Below are positions 24,965-33,678 of a stretch of 64,000 nt of DNA, one piece after another (the first letter of the stretch is position 1; each line of letters opens with the position of its first letter). This stretch comes from Jiangella alba (GTDB lineage Bacteria; Actinomycetota; Actinomycetes; Jiangellales; Jiangellaceae): NCBI RefSeq assembly GCF_900106035.1, contig NZ_FNUC01000004.1, positions 930,001 to 994,000 of the forward strand, written 5' to 3'. A program made the translations under genes and the position numbers. Below the pieces are notes generated by a model. The model was not told the DNA's origin. It saw only the letters and a list, made by a program, of their open reading frames with translations, and made no database searches.

Positions 24965-27855
24965 GGCCGCTCCGCCACCAGGTCGCGCAGTTCGGCGGCG
25001 CGCGCCGAGTCGAGCGACTCGAAGATGCGCAGCGCCGCGGTCCAGTGGGTCAGGGCGGCCTCGGCGTCGCCGGCGCCGGCCCGGCTGTGGCCCAGCTCGG
25101 CCAGCGCCTCGGCCTCGACGTCGGTGAGGTGGCCCTCGCGGGCGAGCGCCGCCGCCCGGGCGGCCGGTCCGCCGCCGTCGCGGCCGGCCCGGCGCAGCGC
25201 GTTGGCCTCCTTGACCAGCCCGGTGGCCTGCAGCGGCACCGAGCCCAGCTCGACGGCGACCGTGACGGCGCGCTGGAACCCGGCCACGGCGTCGTCGTCG
25301 GCGCCGGTCTCGAGTGCGAGGTGGGCGAGCGCCACCAGCTGGTCGAACAGCTCGACGCCGGGTTCGTCGCCGAGGTCCGCACCGGTCAGCTCGAGGTGGC
25401 GCCGCGCGTCGTCGAAGCGGCCCCGGCTGATCTGCACGTGGGCGAGGTTACGCCGGCAGCGCCGCCGCACCTCCGGGGACAGGACGTCGTCGGCCTCGGC
25501 GCACCGCTCGAACAGCTCGGCCGCCTCGTCGTAGCGGCCGTCCAGCTCGTGCCAGACGGCCATGTTGTGCAGCATGATCACTTCGCCGTACCGGTCGCCG
25601 AGCTCGCGGCGGACGGCCAGGCCGCGAGCGCCGGCCTCCAGCGCCTCCTGCCGGCGACTCTGTGCGCCCAGCGACAGCGCCAGCGCGTGCCAGGCGCGCG
25701 CCGTCAGCACCGGGTCGCCGAGCTTGGCCGGGACGTCCAGGACGGCCCGCGAGAGGTCCTCGGTGTGCGCCTCGCGGCAGCACTCGTACCGCGCCCGGGC
25801 CAGCGCCAGCAGCAGCGCCGCCGACTCGTCGACGACGTCCTGCTGGTCGGCGTGCAGGCCGGCCAGGCCCAGCGACGTCATCAGCGCGGTGTGCGGGTGC
25901 AGCCAGGCGTGGATCTCGGCGCGGTCGGCGAACGAGCGCCCGGCCACCTCGTGCGGGAACCACGGCCCGGGCTCGACGCCGTCGCTGCCCGGCCGCAGCA
26001 CCGGCCACAGGTTGTGCAGGCAGCGCAGGTAGTAGCGGACGAGGCGGCGGCGGGCGGCGATGACGCGGTGGGAGTCGGCGACGGCACGCAGGTGGTCGTC
26101 GACGAGGTCGTGCCAGCGGTACTCGTCGGGCGCGGAGGAGTCGATCAGCCGGACGTCGACCAGGTGCTCGAGCACGCCGCGGGCGTCGTCGGCGGCGACG
26201 TCCCAGGTGGCGGCCGCGGTCTCGACGTCGACGGTGGGACCGGGGACGGCCGCGAGCAGCCGGAACCGGAACGCGACGGCGGGGTCGAGGCCCTGCACGG
26301 ACGCCGTCAGCATGGACCGCACGCTGAGGTCGCCCATCTCGAGCTCGTCGAGCCGGCTGGTCAGCAACCGCTCGGCGAAGTGGTCGATCGGCCACGCCGG
26401 CCGGGTGACCAGCCGCCCACCGGCGATGCGCAGCGCCAGCGGCGACCCCTTGCACGCGCTGACGACCAGCGCCGTCGCGTCGGGCTCGGCGGCCAGGCGC
26501 GCCGGGCCGACCATCGACTCGAGCAGCTCGTAGGCGTCCTCGTCGGAGAACAGCGCGAGGTCGATCTGCACGTCGGCCGGGATCATGCTCAGCTGCGGCC
26601 GGCTGGTGACCAGCACGCTGCAGCCGCCGGCGCCGGGCAGCAGCGGCGTCAGCTGGGCGGCGTCGCTGGCGTCGTCGAGCACCACCAGCAGCCGGCGGTG
26701 CGCGCAGGCGGAGCGGAACAGCGCGGCCCGCTCGTCCAGCGTCGCCGGGATCTCCTCCTCGGGGGTGGCCAGCGCGCGCAGGAACTCGGCCAGCACCTCG
26801 GCGGGGTCGGCGGGGACGGTGGACCCGCGCAGCTCCGCGAACAGCTGGCCGTCGGGGTGCGCCTCGCGCAGCGCATGCCCGACGTGCAGGGCCAGCGTGG
26901 TCTTCCCCGACCCGCCCGGCCCCGAGATCAGTCCCAGCCGGGCCCACGACCGGTTCTCCGACAGCACGGCCGTGAGCAGGTCGATCTCGTGCTCGCGGCC
27001 GACGAACTGCGCCGTCGACCGTGGCAGCTGCACCGGCGGGCGCACCACGGGCGCCGCCGCACCGGCCGCCGCGGCGGCGCCGGAGCCGTTCGCCGTGCCG
27101 GGCGCCGCCGCCAGCAGCGTCGGGTCGGTGTCGAGGATGCGCCGGTGCAGGTCGGTGAGCTCGGGACCGGGATCGATGCCCAGTTCGTCGCGCAGCACCG
27201 TGACGACCTCGTGGTACGCCGCGAGCGCGTCGCCCTGCCGGCCCTGGCGGTAGAGCGCGAGCATGAGCTGCGCCCAGAGCCGTTCCCGCCACGGGTGCGC
27301 CGCGACCAGGCGGCGCAGCGACGGCACGAACTCCTCGTCGGTGCGGTCGAGCCGCAGCCGGAGCTCGTTCATCCGCTCCGTAGCCGACAGCAGCTCCTCG
27401 ACCAGCAGCGGCGCGGTCGCCTTCTCGAGGTCGTCGGGGTTGAGCCCGGCCAGCGGGTCGCCGCGCCAGAGCGCCAGCGCCTCACGCAGCAGCGTCAGCT
27501 CGGTGGCCGGCTCGGCGTCGCGGCCGGCCGCGACCAGCTCGCGGAACCGGCTGACGTCGACGGCCTCGGGCGGGAGGTCGAGGCGGTAGCCGTCGCCGGC
27601 GGCCTGGACGAAGCCGTCGCCGAGGGCCGCCCGCAGCCGCGCGACGTGGGTCTGGATGGCCGCCCGCGGGTGCACCGGCTCGTCGTCGGGCCAGAGCCAG
27701 CCGGCGAGGGCGTCGACGGGGACGACGGAGCCGGGACGTGCGGCGAGAGCTGCGAGTATGACGGTGGGCCGGCCGGGCGGCACCGGGATCGTGACCCCGT
27801 CTCTGTGCACCTCGACCGGACCCAGCAGTGCGACCTCAAGCCGCGCCCGGCCCAC
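24961..27855 (-). CDS. AfsR-type SARP regulator (paralogue of the next gene)
   Basis: 964 residues with the same domain order as its downstream neighbour: winged helix (about 5-95, 'LLGPVEVHRDGVTIPVPPGRP'), BTAD (about 100-245), NB-ARC with Walker A GPGGSGKT (312-319) and 'LLVVLDDASD', then TPR repeats to the end. Shared sequence blocks indicate tandem duplication followed by divergence. The GTG start at 27855 is the first residue of the winged helix. It is the lead gene of the two-gene operon, with a gene-free 180-bp promoter region upstream. Confidence 0.9.
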   Translation of the reverse strand: MGRARLEVALLGPVEVHRDGVTIPVPPGRPTVILAALAARPGSVVPVDALAGWLWPDDEPVHPRAAIQTHVARLRAALGDGFVQAAGDGYRLDLPPEAVDVSRFRELVAAGRDAEPATELTLLREALALWRGDPLAGLNPDDLEKATAPLLVEELLSATERMNELRLRLDRTDEEFVPSLRRLVAAHPWRERLWAQLMLALYRQGRQGDALAAYHEVVTVLRDELGIDPGPELTDLHRRILDTDPTLLAAAPGTANGSGAAAAAGAAAPVVRPPVQLPRSTAQFVGREHEIDLLTAVLSENRSWARLGLISGPGGSGKTTLALHVGHALREAHPDGQLFAELRGSTVPADPAEVLAEFLRALATPEEEIPATLDERAALFRSACAHRRLLVVLDDASDAAQLTPLLPGAGGCSVLVTSRPQLSMIPADVQIDLALFSDEDAYELLESMVGPARLAAEPDATALVVSACKGSPLALRIAGGRLVTRPAWPIDHFAERLLTSRLDELEMGDLSVRSMLTASVQGLDPAVAFRFRLLAAVPGPTVDVETAAATWDVAADDARGVLEHLVDVRLIDSSAPDEYRWHDLVDDHLRAVADSHRVIAARRRLVRYYLRCLHNLWPVLRPGSDGVEPGPWFPHEVAGRSFADRAEIHAWLHPHTALMTSLGLAGLHADQQDVVDESAALLLALARARYECCREAHTEDLSRAVLDVPAKLGDPVLTARAWHALALSLGAQSRRQEALEAGARGLAVRRELGDRYGEVIMLHNMAVWHELDGRYDEAAELFERCAEADDVLSPEVRRRCRRNLAHVQISRGRFDDARRHLELTGADLGDEPGVELFDQLVALAHLALETGADDDAVAGFQRAVTVAVELGSVPLQATGLVKEANALRRAGRDGGGPAARAAALAREGHLTDVEAEALAELGHSRAGAGDAEAALTHWTAALRIFESLDSARAAELRDLVAERP

Positions 27856-28035
27856 CAGCTCTCACCCCTCCGATCCCCCATGCGCCACGGCAACCGTACC
27901 GGTGACTGACAGGTGATCGCACAGTCATCCAGTTGCCGGACCGGCTCGACCGGCGCTCATCTGGAGCGATCGACTTCCGACAAGGTTCGCAACCCACTCA
28001 GAAGGTGCATCTCTTGCACCATCAGACACATCGGA

Positions 28036-28665
28036 TCACGAGGTCAGCACGAGTTTCAACGTGCGGGTGACGTGCTCGGCGGCGGCCGCCGCGGACGGCG
28101 CCGGGTCCATGCCGAACATCCGCCGACGGTGTGGTTCGCCCATGAGCAGCGTGAACAGCTGTTCGGCCAGCTCCTCGTGGTCGTCGGAGCGGACGGCGAT
28201 GCGCTCGGGCGGCAGCGCGGCCAGCATCCCGGACAGCACCCCGATGTAGCGGCGCGGCCCGTTCGCGTAGTGCCGTGCGGCCAGCTCCGGGAACTTCGCC
28301 GCCTCGCCGGTGACCAACCGGTGCAGTCCGATCGCCTCGTCGGAGAGCATCAGCCGGACCAGCCGCACGCCGAACGCGTGGAGGTCGCCCACCTGGTCGC
28401 CGGCGTCGGGGGCGACGGTGTTGACGACGCGGTCGCCGAGGCGGCGCACCACGGCCACGAACAGGTCGGCCTTGTCGCCGACGGTGGTGTAGACGGTGCG
28501 CTTGGCCACCCGGGCCTCGGCGGCGATCATCTCGATGGTCGTGCCGCCGTAGCCGTGTGCGAGGAACAGCCGCATGGCGGTCTCGAGCAGCGCGTCGCGC
28601 CGGGCCGCGCGATCGACATCGCGCGGCCGGCCTCGCGGCGCCGTGGTCGCCCCCCGTCCAGTCAC
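28036..28665 (-). CDS. TetR/AcrR family regulator
   Basis: A 209-residue protein with a TetR head: 'ALLETAMRLFLAHGYGGTTIEMIAAEARVAKRTVYTTVGDKADLFVAVV'. The C-terminal domain resembles the AefR/TetR_C_7-like group ('GLHRLVTGEAAKFPELA'). It is divergent from the dehydrogenase-complex operon across a 24-bp perfect palindrome, making that operon and itself the likely targets. The GTG start is preceded by an AGGATG region; a nearby ATG opens only a 3-codon frame. Confidence 0.87.
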   Translation of the reverse strand: MTGRGATTAPRGRPRDVDRAARRDALLETAMRLFLAHGYGGTTIEMIAAEARVAKRTVYTTVGDKADLFVAVVRRLGDRVVNTVAPDAGDQVGDLHAFGVRLVRLMLSDEAIGLHRLVTGEAAKFPELAARHYANGPRRYIGVLSGMLAALPPERIAVRSDDHEELAEQLFTLLMGEPHRRRMFGMDPAPSAAAAAEHVTRTLKLVLTS

Positions 28666-28697
28666 GTACTCATCCTGCTCGGAGGTAGGCTAGGAAT

Positions 28698-28721
28698 CAA
28701 TGAAACGCTAACGTTTCATTG
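28698..28721. promoter_or_regulatory. 24-bp palindromic TetR operator
   Basis: CAATGAAACG and its exact complement CGTTTCATTG flank a 4-bp CTAA centre, midway between the TetR gene and the E1alpha gene. Size and symmetry fit a TetR-dimer site controlling both divergent transcripts. Confidence 0.72.
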
Positions 28722-28793
28722 TTTGCCCGGCCACCGCCGGGGCACCGCTGCGCGTCCAGAGGCGCGCCCCGTGACAACGAAGGGCGGGTAAGA

Positions 28794-29846
28794 GTGGCGA
28801 CCACCAGTCGCAAGCGTCCGGCGCGCTCGGCGAAGAACCCCGAGGAGCTGCTCGGCTACTACCGGCAGATGCTCCTGGTGCGTCGGTTCGAGGAGCGCAC
28901 CGCGCAGGCGTACACCGAGGCCAAGATCGGTGGCTACTGCCACCTCAACCTCGGCGAAGAGGCCACCGTCGTCGGCCTGATGTCGGCGATCGAAGAGCGC
29001 GACTACCTCTTCACGAACTACCGCGATCACGGCTACGCGCTGATCCGCGGCATGGACCCCGGCCGCGTCATGGCCGAGCTGTACGGCCGGCAGGACGGCG
29101 TCAGCAAGGGCTGGGGCGGCTCCATGCACCTGTTCGACACCGACGTGCGACAGCTCGGCGGCTACGGCATCGTCGGCGGGCAGCTGCCGCTCGCGGCCGG
29201 CGCCGCGCTCGCGGTCTCGTACCGCGACGGCGACGAGGTCGTCATGTGTCAGATGGGCGACGGCACCACGAACATCGGCGCGTTCCACGAGACGCTGAAC
29301 ATCGCGACGCTCTGGGACCTCCCGATCGTGTTCGTCGTGGTCAACAACCACCTCGGCATGGGCACGACGGTCGAGATGGCCTCGGCCGAGCCCGAGCTGT
29401 ACAAGCGCGCGTCGTCGTACCGCATGGAGTCCGCGCGGGTCGACGGCAACGACGTCATCGCCGTCCGCGACGCCGCGAAGGTCGCCGTCGAGCGGGCCCG
29501 CAAGGAGCAGAAGCCCTACCTGCTCGAGACCGTGAGCGGGCGGCTGCGCGGCCACTCCGTCGTCGACCCCGCCGCGTACCGCAGCAAGGACGAGGTCGAG
29601 GCGGTCCGCGCCCAGGACCCCGTCGCCGGCCTGCACGACCGCCTCGTCGCCGACAAGATCGCCGACGCCGACCAGCTGGCCGAGATCGACGCCGACGTCC
29701 ACCGCATCGTCAAGGCCGCCGTCGAGTTCGCCGACAAGAGCCCGGCGCCCGAGGTGTCGTCGCTGTTCGACCACACCTACGCCAGCCCGGTGCCGAACGA
29801 CTCGCGCCGCCTCCCCGCTGACCCGCTGTTCCCGGTAGGAGCCTGA
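28794..29846 (+). CDS. pdhA: Pyruvate dehydrogenase-type E1 component, alpha subunit
   Basis: A 350-residue thiamine-diphosphate-dependent decarboxylase subunit. The ThDP/Mg motif is 'GDGTTNIGAFHETLNIA ... VVNN', and 'GSMHLFDTDVRQLGGYGIVGGQLPLAAG' is the conserved active-site loop of heterotetrameric pyruvate dehydrogenases. With the beta subunit it decarboxylates a 2-oxoacid and transfers the acyl group to the lipoyl arm of E2. The GTG at 28794 is chosen for its AAGGGCGGG ribosome site. It is first in an operon with E1beta (1-nt gap) and E2. Acetoin or branched-chain specificity cannot be fully excluded. Confidence 0.87.
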   Translation: MATTSRKRPARSAKNPEELLGYYRQMLLVRRFEERTAQAYTEAKIGGYCHLNLGEEATVVGLMSAIEERDYLFTNYRDHGYALIRGMDPGRVMAELYGRQDGVSKGWGGSMHLFDTDVRQLGGYGIVGGQLPLAAGAALAVSYRDGDEVVMCQMGDGTTNIGAFHETLNIATLWDLPIVFVVVNNHLGMGTTVEMASAEPELYKRASSYRMESARVDGNDVIAVRDAAKVAVERARKEQKPYLLETVSGRLRGHSVVDPAAYRSKDEVEAVRAQDPVAGLHDRLVADKIADADQLAEIDADVHRIVKAAVEFADKSPAPEVSSLFDHTYASPVPNDSRRLPADPLFPVGA

Positions 29847-29847
29847 C

Positions 29848-30855
29848 ATGGCCGTCATGAGTTACCGCCAGGCGCTGCACGACACCCTGCGCGCCGAGAT
29901 GCTCCGCGACCCCGACGTCTTCCTGATGGGCGAGGAGATCGGCCGGTTCGAGGGGTCGTACAAGATCACCGCCGGCCTGCTCGACGAGTTCGGGCCGAAG
30001 CGGGTCCGCGACACCCCCATCGCCGAAGAGGGCTTCACCGGCGCCGCCGTCGGCGCGGCCATGCTCGGCCTGCGCCCGGTCGTCGAGATCATGACCATCA
30101 ACTTCTCGCTGCTCGCGCTCGACCAGATCGTCAACCACGCGGCGAAGATCTACGGCATGTTCGGCGGCCAGCGGTCGGTGCCCATGGTCATCCGCACGCC
30201 CGGTGGCGGCGGCCAGCAGCTCGCGGCCACGCACTCGCAGAACGTCGAGCTGTTCTACGCGTTCACGCCCGGCCTCAAGGTCGTGGCGCCGTCGTCGCCG
30301 GCCGACGCGAAGGCGCTGCTGCTCGCGTCCATCCGCGACAACGACCCCGTGCTGTTCCTCGAGAACCTCGCGCTCTACAACACCAAGGGCGAGGTGCCGG
30401 ACGGTGACGAGCCGGCCGAGATCGGGCGGGCCGCCGTCACCCGCGAGGGCACCGACATCACGCTGGTCGCGTACTCCCGCATGGCGCACGTCGCGCTGCA
30501 GGTCGCGGAGAAGCTGGCGGCCGAGGAGGGCATCTCCGCCGAGGTCGTCGACCTCCGCAGCCTCCGCCCGCTGGACCGGCCGACGATCATCGAGTCGGTC
30601 AAGAAGACGTCCTGCGCCGTGGTGCTCGAGGACGACTGGCTGACGTACGGCATCGGCGCCGAGATCGCCGCGTCGATCTCCGACGGCGCCTTCGACTATC
30701 TGGACGCCCCGGTGCGGCGCGTGGCCATGGCCGAGGTGCCGCTGCCGTACGCGAAGTCGTTGGAACTGGCGGCGCTGCCGTCGGCGAACGACGTCGTCAC
30801 CGTCGTCCACCAGACCCTCGACGCCGTCGGCCGCCGGTCCGTCGGCGCGCACTGA
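29848..30855 (+). CDS. pdhB: Pyruvate dehydrogenase-type E1 component, beta subunit
   Basis: 335 residues of the transketolase-like pyrimidine-binding domain and C-terminal domain: 'DVFLMGEEIGRFEGSYKITAGLLDEFGPKRVRDTPIAEEGFTGAAVGAAM' and 'GGGGQQLAATHSQNVELF' are near-invariant PdhB segments. It forms the alpha2beta2 E1 with the preceding gene, from which it is separated by a single base. Together with E2 it oxidatively decarboxylates a 2-oxoacid, probably pyruvate. Confidence 0.9.
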   Translation: MAVMSYRQALHDTLRAEMLRDPDVFLMGEEIGRFEGSYKITAGLLDEFGPKRVRDTPIAEEGFTGAAVGAAMLGLRPVVEIMTINFSLLALDQIVNHAAKIYGMFGGQRSVPMVIRTPGGGGQQLAATHSQNVELFYAFTPGLKVVAPSSPADAKALLLASIRDNDPVLFLENLALYNTKGEVPDGDEPAEIGRAAVTREGTDITLVAYSRMAHVALQVAEKLAAEEGISAEVVDLRSLRPLDRPTIIESVKKTSCAVVLEDDWLTYGIGAEIAASISDGAFDYLDAPVRRVAMAEVPLPYAKSLELAALPSANDVVTVVHQTLDAVGRRSVGAH

Positions 30856-30865
30856 GGAGACTCTG

Positions 30866-32149
30866 ATGACTGACATCCTGATGCCCCGCCTCTCCGACAC
30901 CATGGAGGAGGGCGTCGTCAGCGCCTGGCGCAAGCAGGTCGGCGAAGAGGTGCACGCCGGCGACATCCTGGTCGAGATCGAGACCGACAAGGCCGTCATG
31001 GAGCACGAGGCCTACGAGGACGGCGTACTCGGCGAGATCCTGGTCAAGGAGGGCGACACCGCGCCCATCGGCGCGCCGATCGCCCGGCTGGTCGGCGCCG
31101 GCGAGCCGGTCGGCGGGTCCGCACCGGCCGCGGCGCCGGCGCCCGCTCCGGCTGCCGAGCCCGAGCCGGTGCAGGCCGAGTCCGCTCCCGCCCCGGCGGC
31201 CGAGCCGGCCCCGGCGACGCCCGCTCCGGCGGTCACGACGCGCGCCGACGGCGAACGCATCCTGTCCTCGCCGCTGGCCCGGCGCGACGCCCGCGACCTC
31301 GGCGTCGACCTCGCGACGGTCGCGGGCTCCGGCCCCGGCGGGCGCATCATCCGGGCCGACGTCGCCAAGGCGGCGGCCGCGGCCCCGGCTGCTCCGTCGG
31401 CCCCGGCCAGCACCCCCGCGGCGCCCGCCGCTGCCGCCGTCACGCCGGCCGTCGAGGAGACCGACGAGCTGATCCCGCTGACGTCGATCCGCAAGACCAT
31501 CGCGCGCCGGCTCACCGAGAGCATGCAGTCGTCGCCGCACTTCTACGTCACCAAGACGGTCGACGCCGGCCCGCTGTCGGACCTGCGGGCGCAGCTGAAC
31601 GAGCGGCTGGTCGCGGCGGAGAAGAAGAAGGTCAGCGTCAACGACATCATCGTGCGGGCCGTCGCGGTCGTGCTGCGCGACCACCCTGTGGTGAACTCGT
31701 CGTACACGCCCGAGGCGATCGTCCAGCACGGGCGCATCCACGTGGGCATCGCGGTCGCCACCGAGACCGGGCTGGTCGTGCCGGTCATCCGCGACGCCGA
31801 CACGAAGAGCCTCACCAGCATCTCCGCCGAGACCCGCGCGCTGGCCGGCAAGGCCCGCGACCGCAAGCTCGGCCTCGACGAGATGACCGGCGGCACGTTC
31901 ACCGTCAGCAACCTCGGCATGTACGGCATCGACCACTTCACCGCCGTGATCAACCCGCCCGAGGCGGCCATCCTGGCGGTCGGCGCGGTGCGGTCCGAGC
32001 CGGGCGTGAAGGACGGCGAGCTGGCGGTCGTGCGGAAGATGACGATGACGCTGTCGTCGGACCACCGGGTCATCGACGGCGCGAAGGCCGCTGAGTTCGT
32101 CCGCGACCTCGCCGCCGTGCTCGAGGACCCCTGGCTGGCGATCGCCTAG
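30866..32149 (+). CDS. pdhC: Dihydrolipoamide acyltransferase (E2) of the dehydrogenase complex
   Basis: 427 residues: lipoyl domain (1-80) with the lipoylated Lys42 in ETDKAVMEHE; an Ala/Pro-rich flexible linker; a peripheral subunit-binding domain ('ILSSPLARRDARDLGVDLATV'); a second Ala/Pro linker; and the catalytic acyltransferase domain ending with His400-Asp404 in 'DHRVIDG'. A single lipoyl domain makes this a short-type E2. No dihydrolipoyl dehydrogenase (E3) gene follows, so E3 must come from elsewhere. Its stop codon shares CTAG with the stop of the convergent XRE gene. Confidence 0.9.
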   Translation: MTDILMPRLSDTMEEGVVSAWRKQVGEEVHAGDILVEIETDKAVMEHEAYEDGVLGEILVKEGDTAPIGAPIARLVGAGEPVGGSAPAAAPAPAPAAEPEPVQAESAPAPAAEPAPATPAPAVTTRADGERILSSPLARRDARDLGVDLATVAGSGPGGRIIRADVAKAAAAAPAAPSAPASTPAAPAAAAVTPAVEETDELIPLTSIRKTIARRLTESMQSSPHFYVTKTVDAGPLSDLRAQLNERLVAAEKKKVSVNDIIVRAVAVVLRDHPVVNSSYTPEAIVQHGRIHVGIAVATETGLVVPVIRDADTKSLTSISAETRALAGKARDRKLGLDEMTGGTFTVSNLGMYGIDHFTAVINPPEAAILAVGAVRSEPGVKDGELAVVRKMTMTLSSDHRVIDGAKAAEFVRDLAAVLEDPWLAIA

Positions 32150-32904
32150 GAACGCAGGAGGCGGGCGCTCTCGGCGTCCGCCGGGTAGTACGCCTCGACG
32201 GCGAGCTCCTGCAGGGTGATGTCCTGCGGCGTGCCGAACGTCGTCACCGTCGAGAACAGCCGGACGTCGCGGCCGCGGTACCGGACGGTCATCGCGATGG
32301 TGACGTCCGGCCCGGCCGGCTCGTCGACGGGCTCGGCGAGGTAGGTGTCGTAGAGGGCGGCGATCTCCGGGTCGCCGTCCTCGGCCAGCTGCCGTGCCAG
32401 GCGGGCGCGGAACACGGCGCGGACGTCGGCGGGGTTGGCGATGCGCGCCGCGAACCCGCGGGGGTCCAGCGCCAGCCGGACCAGGTTGGGCGGACGGAGC
32501 AGCTCCGGGTGCACGCCCCCGAGGAACGGCGCGACCGCGGCGTTGGTCATGACGACGTTCCAGCGGCGGTCGACGACGAGCGCGGGGTACGGCTCGTGCG
32601 CCCGCAGCACGGTGACCAGCGCCTCCCGCGCCGCGGCCATGTCCTGCGCGTCGAGCGGGCGCTCCCGGTACCGGGGCGCGAAGCCGGCCGCGAAGAGCAG
32701 GCGGTTGCGGTGCCGCAGCGGTACGTCCAGCGCCGACGCGAGCCTGAGCACCATGTCGGCCGACGGATTGGACTTACCGGTCTCGACGAGGCTCACGTAC
32801 CGCGCCGAGACGTCGGCCTGGAGGGCGAGATCGAGCTGGCTCGTCCGCCGCCGCTGCCTCCACTCGCGCAGCAGTTCGCCGACGCGGCGACCGTCACCGT
32901 CCAT
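32146..32904 (-). CDS. XRE-family regulator with MmyB-like ligand-binding domain
   Basis: 252 residues: N-terminal HTH ('LLREWRQRRRTSQLDLALQADVSARYVSLVETGKSNPSADMVLRLASAL') and a C-terminal MmyB-like PAS-related domain ('YPALVVDRRWNVVMTNAAVAPFLGG', 'LVRLALDPRG', 'DVTIAMTVRYRGRDVRLFSTVTTFGTPQDITLQELAVEAYYPAD'). Family members bind small ligands or fatty acyl groups and usually control a neighbouring oxidoreductase or detoxification gene. Divergent from the SRPBCC gene across a 17-bp palindrome. Confidence 0.88.
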   Translation of the reverse strand: MDGDGRRVGELLREWRQRRRTSQLDLALQADVSARYVSLVETGKSNPSADMVLRLASALDVPLRHRNRLLFAAGFAPRYRERPLDAQDMAAAREALVTVLRAHEPYPALVVDRRWNVVMTNAAVAPFLGGVHPELLRPPNLVRLALDPRGFAARIANPADVRAVFRARLARQLAEDGDPEIAALYDTYLAEPVDEPAGPDVTIAMTVRYRGRDVRLFSTVTTFGTPQDITLQELAVEAYYPADAESARLLRS

Positions 32905-32939
32905 GGGCCGCAGGCTAGTGCGGCCGGTTCGGCACCGCC

Positions 32940-32956
32940 ATGAACTGTGAGTTCAT
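32940..32956. promoter_or_regulatory. Palindromic operator between XRE and SRPBCC genes
   Basis: ATGAACT-GTG-AGTTCAT, perfect 7-bp arms around a 3-bp centre, lies in the 87-bp divergent intergenic space. It is a likely binding site of the XRE/MmyB regulator. Confidence 0.6.
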
Positions 32957-32991
32957 CGACAGGCGGCACCATCGCCGCCGATCCTGGCCGC

Positions 32992-33675
32992 ATGAGCAAC
33001 GATCGGATGAAGGTCATGGTGTGGCAGGCGGACGGCCGCGGGTCGATCGTGACGGTCGCGCACGGGCCCCGGGGCCCGGAGGTCACCGAGGAACCGGCCT
33101 CGGACCCGCACGTGCCCGGGACGGCCGGGATCGCGGTGCTCGACGACGCCGCCGGCCGGTTGGGCTCGGTGACGGCGCCGCTGGGTGCGCTGTTCTACGC
33201 CGGGCCGAGCACGGACGTCCTGTTCACCGAGCACGTCAGCCGGGGCCGGGTCGACGACCGCGCGCCCACGCAGGCCGCGGGCCGGATCGTCGTCGACGCG
33301 CAGCCGCTGCGGGTCTGGCGTCTCCTCGCCGACGTCGAGCAGTGGCCGCGCATTCGCGCCGACGTCGGGGACGTCGACGGGGACGGGCCGGCCACGCCTG
33401 GCGGGCGGTTCGGCTGGAGCAGCGGGGCGAACCGGTTCCACTCCCGGTTCGGGGCCGTCGAGCCCGGCCGGCTGCTGACGTGGGTGACGAGCGCGCCCGG
33501 CACCCGCGTGGCACACGTCTACCGCCTGGAGCCCGAGCCGGGCGGGCGGACGCGGGTGAGCTGCCAGGAGTCGCTGGCCGGCCCGCTCGTCGCGGCCGTG
33601 ATCACCAGTGCGGTGCTGCAGGCCGGGGTCGACAGCTGGCTCGCCGGGCTCAAGGCGCTCGCCGAGGCGGCCTGA
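32992..33675 (+). CDS. SRPBCC (START-like) family protein
   Basis: A 227-residue protein. The C-terminal about 150 residues follow the SRPBCC/polyketide-cyclase pattern: 'IVVDAQPLRVWRLLADVEQWPRIRADVGDVDGDG', 'RFGWSSGANRFHSRFGAVEPGRLLTWVTSAPGTRVAHVYRLEPEPGGRTRVS'. The N-terminal 80 residues are not typical of the family. START-like folds bind hydrophobic ligands. Its divergence from a ligand-binding XRE regulator suggests a regulated lipid- or hydrophobic-compound-handling pair. The stop is 3 bp from the convergent MarR-GNAT gene. Confidence 0.75.
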   Translation: MSNDRMKVMVWQADGRGSIVTVAHGPRGPEVTEEPASDPHVPGTAGIAVLDDAAGRLGSVTAPLGALFYAGPSTDVLFTEHVSRGRVDDRAPTQAAGRIVVDAQPLRVWRLLADVEQWPRIRADVGDVDGDGPATPGGRFGWSSGANRFHSRFGAVEPGRLLTWVTSAPGTRVAHVYRLEPEPGGRTRVSCQESLAGPLVAAVITSAVLQAGVDSWLAGLKALAEAA

Positions 33676-33678
33676 CGG

